Of a stretch of DNA of 12,093 bases, positions 1 to 6,411 are shown piece by piece. A program made the position numbers and the translations under genes. The notes under the pieces are model-generated. The model saw nothing but the letters and a program-made list of their open reading frames with translations, was not told the origin of the DNA and did not search any database. Within the stretch, counting starts at the first letter, position 1. Every line of letters begins with the position of its first letter. The stretch comes from Bacillota bacterium (lineage in GTDB: Bacteria; Bacillota; Clostridia; Christensenellales; Aristaeellaceae), in NCBI GenBank assembly GCA_023459675.1, contig JAEWTC010000131.1, positions 1-12,093 of the forward strand, read 5' to 3'.

Positions 1-317
1 AAGCTTTTGATCACCACAGCGCAGGACAGGAACAAAAGGGAAAGCTGCAGGATGGAAAACCACGCGATTCCCGGGAACCATACCGCGAGCGCGTACAACA
101 GCCACGCGAACGCCGTGTGCGTGTACAGGTGGAAGGAGGCGGGCTCGCCGCCCTCGTAGCCCATGAACGCGCGCAGGATCACCGCGTCGTCGTTGGTTAC
201 GTACTGCGGCTTGAAAAACAGGAACAGCACTGTAAACAAAAGCGCGGCAAACAGAAGCCCAAGCACCCAGGGCCGCAGGAAGAACCTTTCGCGGGGTCGT
301 TCGTCACGGTTTGGCAT
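1..317 (-). CDS. Polytopic membrane protein, putative GT-C-like glycosyltransferase, paralog B (partial, 3' end outside window)
   Basis: The first 105 residues are visible; the gene runs off the left edge of the window. The start is the ATG at 317, with a GGAG 11 bases upstream. The protein opens with a charged cytoplasmic stretch, a membrane segment at about residues 17-35, then the motif QYVTNDDAVILRAFMGYEGG with an acidic pair at D43/D44, and further hydrophobic segments. It aligns end to end with the N-terminus of the next gene (QYSGSDDAPILRNYMGFEGG there; FPGIAWFSILQL matches FPAVAWFSVFQL), so the two are tandem paralogs. An acidic pair in the first outer loop is typical of GT-C-fold enzymes that use lipid-linked sugar donors. 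The GT-C assignment is inference from this motif, the topology and the neighbouring GtrA/GtrB-like genes. The 121-bp gap to the upstream paralog contains a 7-bp GC hairpin (350-366) without a T-tract, so read-through from the same operon is likely. Confidence 0.8.
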   Translation of the reverse strand, partial: MPNRDERPRERFFLRPWVLGLLFAALLFTVLFLFFKPQYVTNDDAVILRAFMGYEGGEPASFHLYTHTAFAWLLYALAVWFPGIAWFSILQLSLLFLSCAVVIKS

Positions 318-438
318 ATCGTTTCCATCTCCGGCGTTCAACCGGTTGCGCGGGCGTGCCGCCCGCGGGCGCAGGGTGTGGGGGAAGCAAGGGTCCGGGC
401 GCTGCGGCAGGGGCTGGCACAGGGCGCAAGCGCCGCCG

Positions 439-2178
439 TCAGAGCGCAAAGAACTGGAAAAAGTTGATGGAGCCGTAGCTGTCGTAATATTGCCAGTCCA
501 CGTCGCGGGAAAGCTGCGCTTCCATGTAGGCGCACAGCTCGGGCAGCGGCTCCGCGTTCACGCTGGCCAGCAGCACGTTGTCCTGCAGGAATATGGACGC
601 GTCCATCTGGGTAACGCCCAGCCGCTCGAACGCGGCCTGCCATCCGGGGGTGCGGGCGGCGTGCCCGCCCCAGAAAAGCGCGTTTCCGGCAAGGGGTTCC
701 GGCACGCGGGGAAACAGCCGGGTATCCAGCGCCAGGGTAAGGTCGTACACGATCAGCAGATCGGGGTTCTCCGCCGCGAAGGTATCCAAATCTTCCGATA
801 TATAGGTTTCGTTCACGGATAGCTCATGCCGCAGGGCAAGCAGCGCTTTCTGGGATTCGTTCCAGGCGCTTGCGGCGCCCAGCGCGGCGGGGCAGAGCAG
901 CGGCAGGCACAGGAGCAGGGCGGCGGCGTTGCGAACGCCTTTGCCCGGCGCAGGCTCCAGGTTGCGGCATAGCTGCCAGGCGCACAGCGTGAGCATCGGC
1001 AGGGTGACGCTGAGCATGGCGCGCATGGGCAGCCGCCCCTCCCAGCCGAGGTAGAGCAGCAGCAAGGCGCCAAACAGCGGCGCCGCGATCGCCCCCAGCC
1101 AGACAAACGGCCCGGTGAACCCGCGCAATGCGGCCAGCGCAAGGCACAGCAGGGCGGCGGTCAGGGCAAACAGAATGCCGTACGCCTGCGACGGCGTTCC
1201 CCTTACGGCGTTGCGGATCAGGCCGACCGCGCCTTGCAGCCGTTCCCCGGCCGGCTGCCCGGCGTTGGCGAAGGTGCTGCGATACAGCGCGGTCATATTC
1301 TCCACGGTCATGTTGCCGTCCAGAAAATACCAGTAGCAGAACATCCGGTACTCGGCCTGTGTCCAGCCGACGGCGGCCAGGGCCTCGTCCGTCGGGGTGA
1401 TCTGGTCGACGTCGGAGTAATCCAGCAGCAAAGCGCTGGCGTCGTTCCAGGCGTAGGTCTCCTCCACGTGCATCAGCCGCTTTTCCAACAGCCGCGCGCC
1501 GGTGAGCGCAAGCAGCAGCGCGGCGCACACCGCCACCCCGGCCAGGATGGACTTGAGCAGGCCCTTGTCACGGCGGCTGAGCCATGCAAGCGCCAGCCCG
1601 AGCAGCCAGAAGGCAAGCGGCGGCAGCACGGATACCTGCCGCAGGAGATAGCAGCATATCAGCAGCGCCGTGCTCAGCGCCATCCCGCGGCGCATTGCGC
1701 GCCCGCCGCCCTTGGCCCAGTCGACGGAGGCCAGCTGCGCCACGGCCGCGGCGCCAAGCCAGGCCGCCGTGGTGGTGAAGCTGATGCGCATGCTGATCCA
1801 TAACGCGCCCACGGCCACCGCCAGCGTGCCGATGGCGGCGCCGACCCACAGGGAGCGCCCGTGCAGCGCGGCGCAGCGGGTGAAGCTTTTGACGACGACC
1901 ACGGAGGAAAACCACAGAAAGAACAGCTGAAACACGGAAAACCATGCCACGGCCGGAAACAGCTTCGCAAGGCCGGTCAGAAGCCAGCCCATCGCCGGGT
2001 GGACGATCATGCTGAAGGTTTCAATCCTTCCGCCCTCAAACCCCATGTAGTTGCGCAGGATGGGTGCGTCGTCCGAGCCGGAGTACTGCACGGTGTTCCA
2101 AAGAAGACACACCCCAAACAGGGCGGTGGCGACCAGAATTCCCACGATCCACGGGGCGGCTTTCGCGCGGTTTTTCAT
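439..2178 (-). CDS. Polytopic membrane protein, putative GT-C-like glycosyltransferase, paralog A
   Basis: This is a 579-residue integral membrane protein with roughly ten hydrophobic segments (about 10-28, 73-98, 109-150, 167-200, 208-228, 332-378, 386-404, 415-436). The first outer loop carries SDD (D36/D37) in the motif QYSGSDDAPILRNYMGFEGG. A soluble loop of about 100 residues (229-330, rich in D, E, Y and W) and a soluble C-terminal domain (440-579) are probably extracytoplasmic. The layout fits GT-C-type transferases that act outside the membrane on polyprenyl-phosphate sugars, but no catalytic family is identified with certainty. The start is the ATG at 2178, overlapping the gtrA-like stop by four bases (ATGA), which implies translational coupling. 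The reading frame continues upstream to 2514 but that part lies inside gtrA in another frame. In the GtrA/GtrB/GtrC scheme this protein and its paralog would be the terminal transferases. Expression is assumed from the promoter in front of gtrA. Confidence 0.85.
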   Translation of the reverse strand: MKNRAKAAPWIVGILVATALFGVCLLWNTVQYSGSDDAPILRNYMGFEGGRIETFSMIVHPAMGWLLTGLAKLFPAVAWFSVFQLFFLWFSSVVVVKSFTRCAALHGRSLWVGAAIGTLAVAVGALWISMRISFTTTAAWLGAAAVAQLASVDWAKGGGRAMRRGMALSTALLICCYLLRQVSVLPPLAFWLLGLALAWLSRRDKGLLKSILAGVAVCAALLLALTGARLLEKRLMHVEETYAWNDASALLLDYSDVDQITPTDEALAAVGWTQAEYRMFCYWYFLDGNMTVENMTALYRSTFANAGQPAGERLQGAVGLIRNAVRGTPSQAYGILFALTAALLCLALAALRGFTGPFVWLGAIAAPLFGALLLLYLGWEGRLPMRAMLSVTLPMLTLCAWQLCRNLEPAPGKGVRNAAALLLCLPLLCPAALGAASAWNESQKALLALRHELSVNETYISEDLDTFAAENPDLLIVYDLTLALDTRLFPRVPEPLAGNALFWGGHAARTPGWQAAFERLGVTQMDASIFLQDNVLLASVNAEPLPELCAYMEAQLSRDVDWQYYDSYGSINFFQFFAL

Positions 2179-2675
2179 GGCTGCGCTCCCTTTTGCCTGT
2201 CGTCCGGGGCTCCGCTTTTCCGTTGGCGGAACGCCCAGTATTTGTGCAATAGATAGTTCGCCGGGTAGGTGATGAGCAGCGCCGGGACGGGGGCCAGCCC
2301 GTCGGACATCCCCAGACCGTCCACCAGCAGCCACAAAAGCAGGGCGTTGAGCAGGAAGGCGCCGCCGTAGGAGAGCAGGGATTTGCCAAACGCGGCCATA
2401 TGCTGCCTCGCGCCGTAATCCCTGGCCGTGCTGAACACGAACCGGCTGTTCCAGACATAGGCGTTCACCACGCTCAGGAAGAAGGACACGGCGTTTGCAA
2501 GCTGGTAGTGCCACCCCAACGCGTACAAAAAAAGATAGTAAAAGCCCAGCGAAAGCAGCGTGTTGCTTACGCCGACCAGCGAAAACCTGGCAAACTGCAG
2601 CAGGGCGGCATACCGCGGGTGAGCGCGCAGACGCCTGTACAGCTGCCGCAACGGCCTGATCATCGGTTTGAACAT
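2175..2675 (-). CDS. GtrA-like family membrane protein (putative polyprenyl-phosphate-sugar flippase)
   Basis: This is a small membrane protein of 166 residues with four predicted membrane helices and the GtrA family pattern: QFARFSLVGVSNTLLSLGFYYL at the first helix, then NAVSFFLSVVNAYVWNSRFVF, then LLITYPANYLLHKYWAF near the C-terminus. GtrA proteins are thought to flip undecaprenyl-phosphate-linked monosaccharides made by a GtrB-like glycosyltransferase; a GtrB-like gene lies in the divergent operon. The start is ambiguous. ATG at 2675 has AGAAGG immediately in front of it, which is too close, while the ATG at 2663 (162 residues) has the same AGAAGG 12 bases upstream. The longer form is given. 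The gene begins about 27 bases after the predicted transcription start and is the first gene of the leftward operon. Its stop overlaps the next start by four bases. Confidence 0.88.
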   Translation of the reverse strand: MFKPMIRPLRQLYRRLRAHPRYAALLQFARFSLVGVSNTLLSLGFYYLFLYALGWHYQLANAVSFFLSVVNAYVWNSRFVFSTARDYGARQHMAAFGKSLLSYGGAFLLNALLLWLLVDGLGMSDGLAPVPALLITYPANYLLHKYWAFRQRKSGAPDDRQKGAQP

Positions 2676-2708
2676 CCTTCTGGGTATCGGGATTGCGGAC
2701 AACTTAGA

Positions 2709-2738
2709 ATTATACCATGGCAGCCTTGCCTGTGACAA
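2709..2738 (-). promoter_or_regulatory. Sigma-A-type promoter for the leftward gtrA-like operon
   Basis: On the minus strand, TTGTCA (2738-2733) is followed by 18 bases and a perfect TATAAT (2714-2709). Transcription should start near 2702, leaving a short untranslated leader before gtrA. It lies back to back with the rightward promoter, the two -35 boxes being 40 bases apart. Confidence 0.75.
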
Positions 2739-2778
2739 TGCGGCGTATGCCCCGCAAGCGGCCGGACGGAAACCTTTC

Positions 2779-2807
2779 TTTACAAAATTTGGCGCGAAAG
2801 CTATAAT
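2779..2807 (+). promoter_or_regulatory. Sigma-A-type promoter for the rightward amino-sugar operon
   Basis: TTTACA (2779-2784), a 17-base spacer and a perfect TATAAT (2802-2807) precede the aminotransferase gene. The predicted start is near 2814, and the Shine-Dalgarno site AAGGA is at 2824-2828. The 40 bases between this -35 box and the divergent one include the small inverted repeat CCGCAAGCGG (2752-2761), which could be an operator, but nothing further supports that. Confidence 0.78.
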
Positions 2808-2838
2808 CAATGCAGCTACAGGGAAGGAATGATATCCC

Positions 2839-3936
2839 TTGAAGGTTCTTGCTTGCAATCTGAAGCGCCAGTACGATCTGTATGCCGCGGAGTTTGAGGA
2901 CAAGGCGCTGCAGGTGCTGCGCGGCGGCTGGTATGTGCTGGGGGAGGAAGTTGCCGCCTTTGAAACGGAGTTCGCGCGCTATACGGGCGCGAAGTATTGC
3001 GTGGGGCTTGCCAGCGGGCTGGACGCGCTGTGGATATCCTTCCGGCTGCTTGCTATCGGCCCGGGGGACGAGGTCATCGTCAGCGCCAACGCCTACGTCG
3101 CCTGCGTGATGGGCATAACCATCAACGGGGCGACCCCCGTGTTTGTGGAACCGGATGCATACGGAAATCTGGACGCCGCCCGCGTGGAGGCGGCCGTCAC
3201 CCCGCGGTGCAAGGCCATACTGGCCGTGCACCTGTACGGGCAGACCTGCGATATGGACCAAATCATGGACGTTGCCGGGCGCCGCGGGCTGGAAGTGGTG
3301 GAGGACTGCGCCCAGAGCCACGGCGCCACGTTTGCCGGGCGGCAGGCGGGCACGTTCGGCCGGGTCGGCTGTTTCAGCTTTTACCCCACCAAGGGCTTGG
3401 GCGCCTTCGGCGACGCGGGCGCGGTGGTGACCGACGACGAAACGCTTGCCCAGCGGTTCAAAATGTACCGCAATTACGGCAGCCGCGTGCAGTACGTAAA
3501 CGAGGTCGTGGGCGTCAACAGCCGTTTGGACGAGCTGCAGGCCGGGCTGCTGCGCGTGAAGCTGCGCCATCTGGACCAGCTCAACGCCCAGCGGCAGGAG
3601 ATCGCGGCGCGCTACGCGCGGGAAATTGTCAACCCGCGGATCACGCATCCGCCGGTGCGGGCGCAGGCGTACAGCGTGTGGCACCAGTACGCGGTGCGCT
3701 GCGAAGCGCGGGACGCACTGGCCGCGTACCTGCGGGAGCAGGAAATCGGCACGGGCATCCATTACCCGGTTCCGCCGCACCTGAGCCAGGCGTACGCGTA
3801 CCTCAACCACCGCGCGGGGGATTTCCCCCTGGCGGAGCGCTGGGCCCGCGAGGAGCTGAGCCTGCCGATGTTCAACGGCATCACGGCGGAGGAGCAGGGC
3901 TACGTCATCGACAGGATCAACGCTTTTAAGGAGTAA
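2839..3936 (+). CDS. DegT/DnrJ/EryC1/StrS family sugar aminotransferase, FdtB/QdtB-like
   Basis: The predicted protein is a 365-residue PLP-dependent transaminase. Visible family motifs include SGLDALWISF (59-68), GPGDEVIVSANAY (74-86), VEDCAQSHGA (154-163) and the PLP lysine K185 in FYPTKGLGAFGDAG. The N-terminus (CNLKRQYDLY, then GGWYVLGEEV) resembles the branch that makes dTDP-3-amino-3,6-dideoxyhexoses (FdtB, QdtB). It would transfer an amino group from glutamate to a dTDP-3-keto-6-deoxyhexose supplied by the ketoisomerase two genes downstream. Whether the product has galacto (Fuc3N) or gluco (Qui3N) configuration cannot be told from sequence. The start is TTG at 2839, with AAGGA ten bases upstream; the nearby ATG at 2829 is in another frame. 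It is the first gene of a tightly packed four-gene operon, and the next gene starts three bases after its stop. Confidence 0.9.
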   Translation: MKVLACNLKRQYDLYAAEFEDKALQVLRGGWYVLGEEVAAFETEFARYTGAKYCVGLASGLDALWISFRLLAIGPGDEVIVSANAYVACVMGITINGATPVFVEPDAYGNLDAARVEAAVTPRCKAILAVHLYGQTCDMDQIMDVAGRRGLEVVEDCAQSHGATFAGRQAGTFGRVGCFSFYPTKGLGAFGDAGAVVTDDETLAQRFKMYRNYGSRVQYVNEVVGVNSRLDELQAGLLRVKLRHLDQLNAQRQEIAARYAREIVNPRITHPPVRAQAYSVWHQYAVRCEARDALAAYLREQEIGTGIHYPVPPHLSQAYAYLNHRAGDFPLAERWAREELSLPMFNGITAEEQGYVIDRINAFKE

Positions 3937-3939
3937 CGC

Positions 3940-4956
3940 ATGGCGGAATGTTCGGTGATCCCCTATACGCCGGATTGGGCGCAGCGCTGGGACGCCTTTG
4001 TTATGGAGGATTCGCAAAACGGCACGTTTCTGCAAACGCGGCGGTTTCTGGGCTACCATCCCGCGCAGCGGTTTACGGACGCTTCCCTGCTGGTGACGCG
4101 GGAAAACGGGGAGCTGCTTGCCGTTGTGCCCGCCGCGGCCTGCGAGGCGGAAAATGGCGCGCTCTATTGCTCCCATCCGGGCAGCACGTTCGGCGGGCCG
4201 GTGCTCTCCCGCCGCGCCGCGCAGGCGGAGCCGGTTCTTGCGGTTGTGGACGCGCTGGACGCGTACCTGTGCGGCCGGTACGCCGCGTGCGAGCTGAGAA
4301 TTACGCCGCAGCTGTTTGCCGCGGCGCCAACGGAGCTGCTGGAATACGCGCTGTTCAACCGCGGCTACGGGCAGGAAACGGCGCTTGCCGCCTATCTGCC
4401 GGTCGCGGGCCGGGAGATGCACAGCCTGCGCGCCGCCTATTCCGCCACCAAGCGGTACGAGCTGCGCCGCTGCGAGCGCGCCGGGCTGAGCGTAAAAGCG
4501 CTTTCCGCCGAGGCCGAGATCGCCGCGTTCCACGCGCTGCTGCGGCTCAACTTGCAGAAATTCGGCGTTGCGCCTGTGCATACGCTTGCGGAGCTGATGG
4601 ATTTTCTGCTTGTCCGCCTGCGGGAGGAAATCCGGTTTCTGGGCGTGTACGATCCCTCCGGCGCGATGGTGGCCGGCGCGTGCCTGTTCTACTTCCGGCA
4701 GACGAACACGCTGCACGCGCAGTATCTGGCGACGGACACGCGCATCCGCGCATACGCGCCTTCCGCGTTTCTGTACGACAGCGTGCTGCGCGCGGGGCTG
4801 GAGATGGGCGCCGCAACGGTGTCGTTTGGCACCTCCACGCGCGAGCGCGGGCACGCGCTCAACGCCGGGCTGATCCAGAATAAAGAGGGCTACGGCTGCC
4901 TTCACACCTTAAACCGCCTGTTTACCAAACAGTACGGGCGTACGGAAGGAGTATAG
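3940..4956 (+). CDS. FemAB/GNAT-fold N-acyltransferase (Acetyltransf_6-like), possibly FdhC-like amino-sugar acyltransferase
   Basis: This 338-residue soluble protein has the length and two-half layout of double-GNAT (FemAB, BioF2-like) acyltransferases. Recognisable parts are the basic FemAB-like stretch ATKRYELRRCERAG (169-182), the strand-rich segment IRFLGVYDPSGAMVAGACLFYF (231-252), the block AYLATDTRIRAYAPS-like region (261-275) and SFGTSTRERGHALNAGLIQNK (295-315). Its place between an FdtB-like aminotransferase and an FdtA-like ketoisomerase suggests that it acylates the 3-amino group of the dTDP sugar. The nearest characterised parallel I know is FdhC of Acinetobacter, a GNAT enzyme that puts 3-hydroxybutyrate on dTDP-3-amino-3,6-dideoxygalactose. 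The classical route uses a left-handed beta-helix enzyme (FdtC/QdtC), absent here. The acyl donor is unknown. The start ATG at 3940 has AAGGAG at 3928-3933; a peptidoglycan-bridge role is the main alternative. Confidence 0.82.
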   Translation: MAECSVIPYTPDWAQRWDAFVMEDSQNGTFLQTRRFLGYHPAQRFTDASLLVTRENGELLAVVPAAACEAENGALYCSHPGSTFGGPVLSRRAAQAEPVLAVVDALDAYLCGRYAACELRITPQLFAAAPTELLEYALFNRGYGQETALAAYLPVAGREMHSLRAAYSATKRYELRRCERAGLSVKALSAEAEIAAFHALLRLNLQKFGVAPVHTLAELMDFLLVRLREEIRFLGVYDPSGAMVAGACLFYFRQTNTLHAQYLATDTRIRAYAPSAFLYDSVLRAGLEMGAATVSFGTSTRERGHALNAGLIQNKEGYGCLHTLNRLFTKQYGRTEGV

Positions 4957-4959
4957 GCG

Positions 4960-5376
4960 ATGGCGCTTGAAAGCGTGCGGATGCTGGAGTTCCCCCAGCT
5001 GGGCGACGAACGGGGGCATCTGGTGGTGATCGAGGGCGGAACGGACGTGCCCTTTGCCGTGCGGCGCGTGTTTTATATGTACGGGTCCGATCCGTGCGTG
5101 GTGCGCGGCCAGCACGCCAACCGCAAATCGGAGTTCGTGCTGATCAACGTATCGGGCCGCAGCAAGATCACCGTGCGCGACGGGCTGGGCAACGAGGTCA
5201 CCTTCTCGCTCAACCGGCCGCACACGGGCATTTATATCCCCCGCATGGTGTGGAAGGATATGTTCGATTTCTCGGCGGATTCGGTGCTGCTGGTGCTGGC
5301 CAGCGAACATTACGACGCGCAGGAGTACATCCGCTCCTACGACGCGTTTGCGGAGGAAATCAAAAACCATGCCTAA
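4960..5376 (+). CDS. FdtA/QdtA/WxcM-like cupin, putative dTDP-4-keto-6-deoxyhexose 3,4-ketoisomerase
   Basis: The protein is a 138-residue single-domain cupin that spans the whole family: FPQLGDERGHLVVIEG (11-26), the core RGQHANRKSEFVLINVSG (49-66), GIYIPRMVWKDMFDFSADSVLLVLAS (90-115) and the closing HYDAQEYIRSYDAF (117-130). Family members convert dTDP-4-keto-6-deoxyglucose to the 3-keto sugar, the substrate of the aminotransferase at the start of this operon. Two substitutions stand out. The HAH motif of characterised enzymes is HAN here (H52, N54), and the position after the conserved tryptophan, His in FdtA and (as I recall) Arg in QdtA, is Lys99. Product stereochemistry, or even activity, could therefore differ. 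The ATG at 4960 is preceded by AAGGAG at 4946-4951. The stop lies eight bases inside the next gene. Confidence 0.88.
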   Translation: MALESVRMLEFPQLGDERGHLVVIEGGTDVPFAVRRVFYMYGSDPCVVRGQHANRKSEFVLINVSGRSKITVRDGLGNEVTFSLNRPHTGIYIPRMVWKDMFDFSADSVLLVLASEHYDAQEYIRSYDAFAEEIKNHA

Positions 5377-6307
5377 GCTGTCCGTTGTGGTGCCCGTGTA
5401 TTACAATGCGGAAAACCTGCCGCCCCTGTACGAGGACCTGAAGGAAAAGCTGCTGACGCACGAGGGCGCGGAGTTTGAGCTGATCTTTGTGGACGACGGC
5501 TCCGGCGACAACAGCTATCAGGTGCTGCAGCAGATAGCCGACCGGGATTCGCGGGTGAAGCTGTTCCGGCTGTCCCGCAATTTCGGCAGCGACGCGGCGG
5601 TGCTCTGCGGGCTGACCCACGCCACGGGCGATTGCACCGTGGTGAAGGCGGCGGACCTGCAGGAGCCTACGGAAATGCTGTGGGAAATGTATGAGAAGTG
5701 GCTCTCCGGGGACCAGATCGTGCTGGCCGTGCGCGAGGGGCGGGAGGAAAGCCGTTCGCAGGAGATGTTTGCCAACCTGTACTATGCGCTTACGCGCAGG
5801 GTGGCGCTGCCCAACATGCCCAAAACGGGCTTCGATGTGTTTCTGCTGGACCGCAGGGTGATCGAGGTCATCGGCAATATGAACGAAACGAACTCCGCGC
5901 TGTCCGGCCTGGTGCTGTGGAGCGGGTTTCGCACGGGTACGGTCACCTACGTGCGCCGCGCCCGTACCGTTGGCAAAAGCCGGTGGACGCTGCGCAAAAA
6001 GATCCGCCTGGTAATGGATACGCTGTTCAGCTTTTCCACCGTGCCCATCACTGTGGTCAGCGCGCTGGGCATCGGCTCGGTCATCGGCTCCGTTTTATGG
6101 GCGATCGACGCGTTCGTATCCAAACTTACGCACCAGACGACCGTGGAAGGCTGGACGATGCTTTTCATCTTCGCCCTGATGGCGTTTGGCATCATCATGG
6201 TCACGCTGGGGCTTCTGGGCGGCTATCTGTGGCGCACGTTTGACGCGGCAAGGCACCGGCCGCCGTTTATCGTGGCGGAAACCTATCATAAGGAAGAAAA
6301 AAAGTAA
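5369..6307 (+). CDS. GtrB/DPM1-like family 2 glycosyltransferase with two C-terminal membrane helices
   Basis: This 312-residue enzyme has an N-terminal GT-A domain: LSVVVPVYYN (4-13), FVDDGSGD (40-47), LSRNFG (68-73), AADLQEP (95-101) and GFDVFLLDR (154-162). GKSRWTLRKKI follows (202-212), then two membrane helices at about 223-247 and 262-287. This is the architecture of GtrB/DPM1-type enzymes that move a sugar from a nucleotide donor to polyprenyl phosphate on the inner membrane face. Here the likely donor is the dTDP-3-acylamino-3,6-dideoxyhexose made by the three upstream genes; that is inference from context. The metal-binding motif usually written DADLQ reads AADLQ, so its first Asp is missing. 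The start is the ATG at 5369, eight bases inside the ketoisomerase gene, with GGAGG at 5352-5356; an in-frame codon at 5348 lies deeper in that gene and has no better site. Confidence 0.9.
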   Translation: MPKLSVVVPVYYNAENLPPLYEDLKEKLLTHEGAEFELIFVDDGSGDNSYQVLQQIADRDSRVKLFRLSRNFGSDAAVLCGLTHATGDCTVVKAADLQEPTEMLWEMYEKWLSGDQIVLAVREGREESRSQEMFANLYYALTRRVALPNMPKTGFDVFLLDRRVIEVIGNMNETNSALSGLVLWSGFRTGTVTYVRRARTVGKSRWTLRKKIRLVMDTLFSFSTVPITVVSALGIGSVIGSVLWAIDAFVSKLTHQTTVEGWTMLFIFALMAFGIIMVTLGLLGGYLWRTFDAARHRPPFIVAETYHKEEKK

Positions 6308-6411
6308 ACGCCTGCGCGGCGGCGGCATTCCGCCGCCCTCGGGCGCTGCGCGCCGTTTATACCGGGGCGTTTCAGCCTTCGGCTGGTTTAGATAATTAAA
6401 AATCGCTCGCT
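6308..6411. other. Convergent intergenic region with GC hairpins, possibly a palindromic repeat and weak bidirectional terminator
   Basis: The 104 bases between the ends of the glycosyltransferase and manA contain a perfect 8-bp stem GGCGGCGG/CCGCCGCC (6318-6325 with 6330-6337, 4-base loop) and a 5-bp stem CAGCC/GGCTG with a 3-base loop (6373-6385). The second is followed by GTTTAGATAATTAAAAA rather than a clean T-run. One or both probably end transcription of the facing operons. The mix of a GC palindrome and an AT-rich tail also looks like a dispersed intergenic repeat, which the window alone cannot show. Confidence 0.35.

Noticed and set aside
350..366. Terminator between the two polytopic-protein genes (GCGGGCG-tgc-CGCCCGC)
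   Set aside because: A 7-bp GC stem with no T-run; such stems arise easily in GC-rich spacers and the genes look like one operon.
2179..2514. N-terminal extension of 112 codons on the polytopic protein
   Set aside because: It lies entirely within the gtrA-like gene in another frame; the ATG at 2178 overlapping the gtrA-like stop (ATGA) is the natural start.
2829..2831. ATG at 2829 as start of the aminotransferase
   Set aside because: It is in a different frame; the TTG at 2839 is in frame with the family N-terminus and has AAGGA ten bases upstream.
2710..4905. Long open frame (about 730 codons) on the minus strand opposite the aminotransferase and acyltransferase genes
   Set aside because: It is the antisense shadow of two genes with clear family motifs; its translation is rich in H, R, Q and A with no domain pattern, typical of antisense frames in GC-rich genes.
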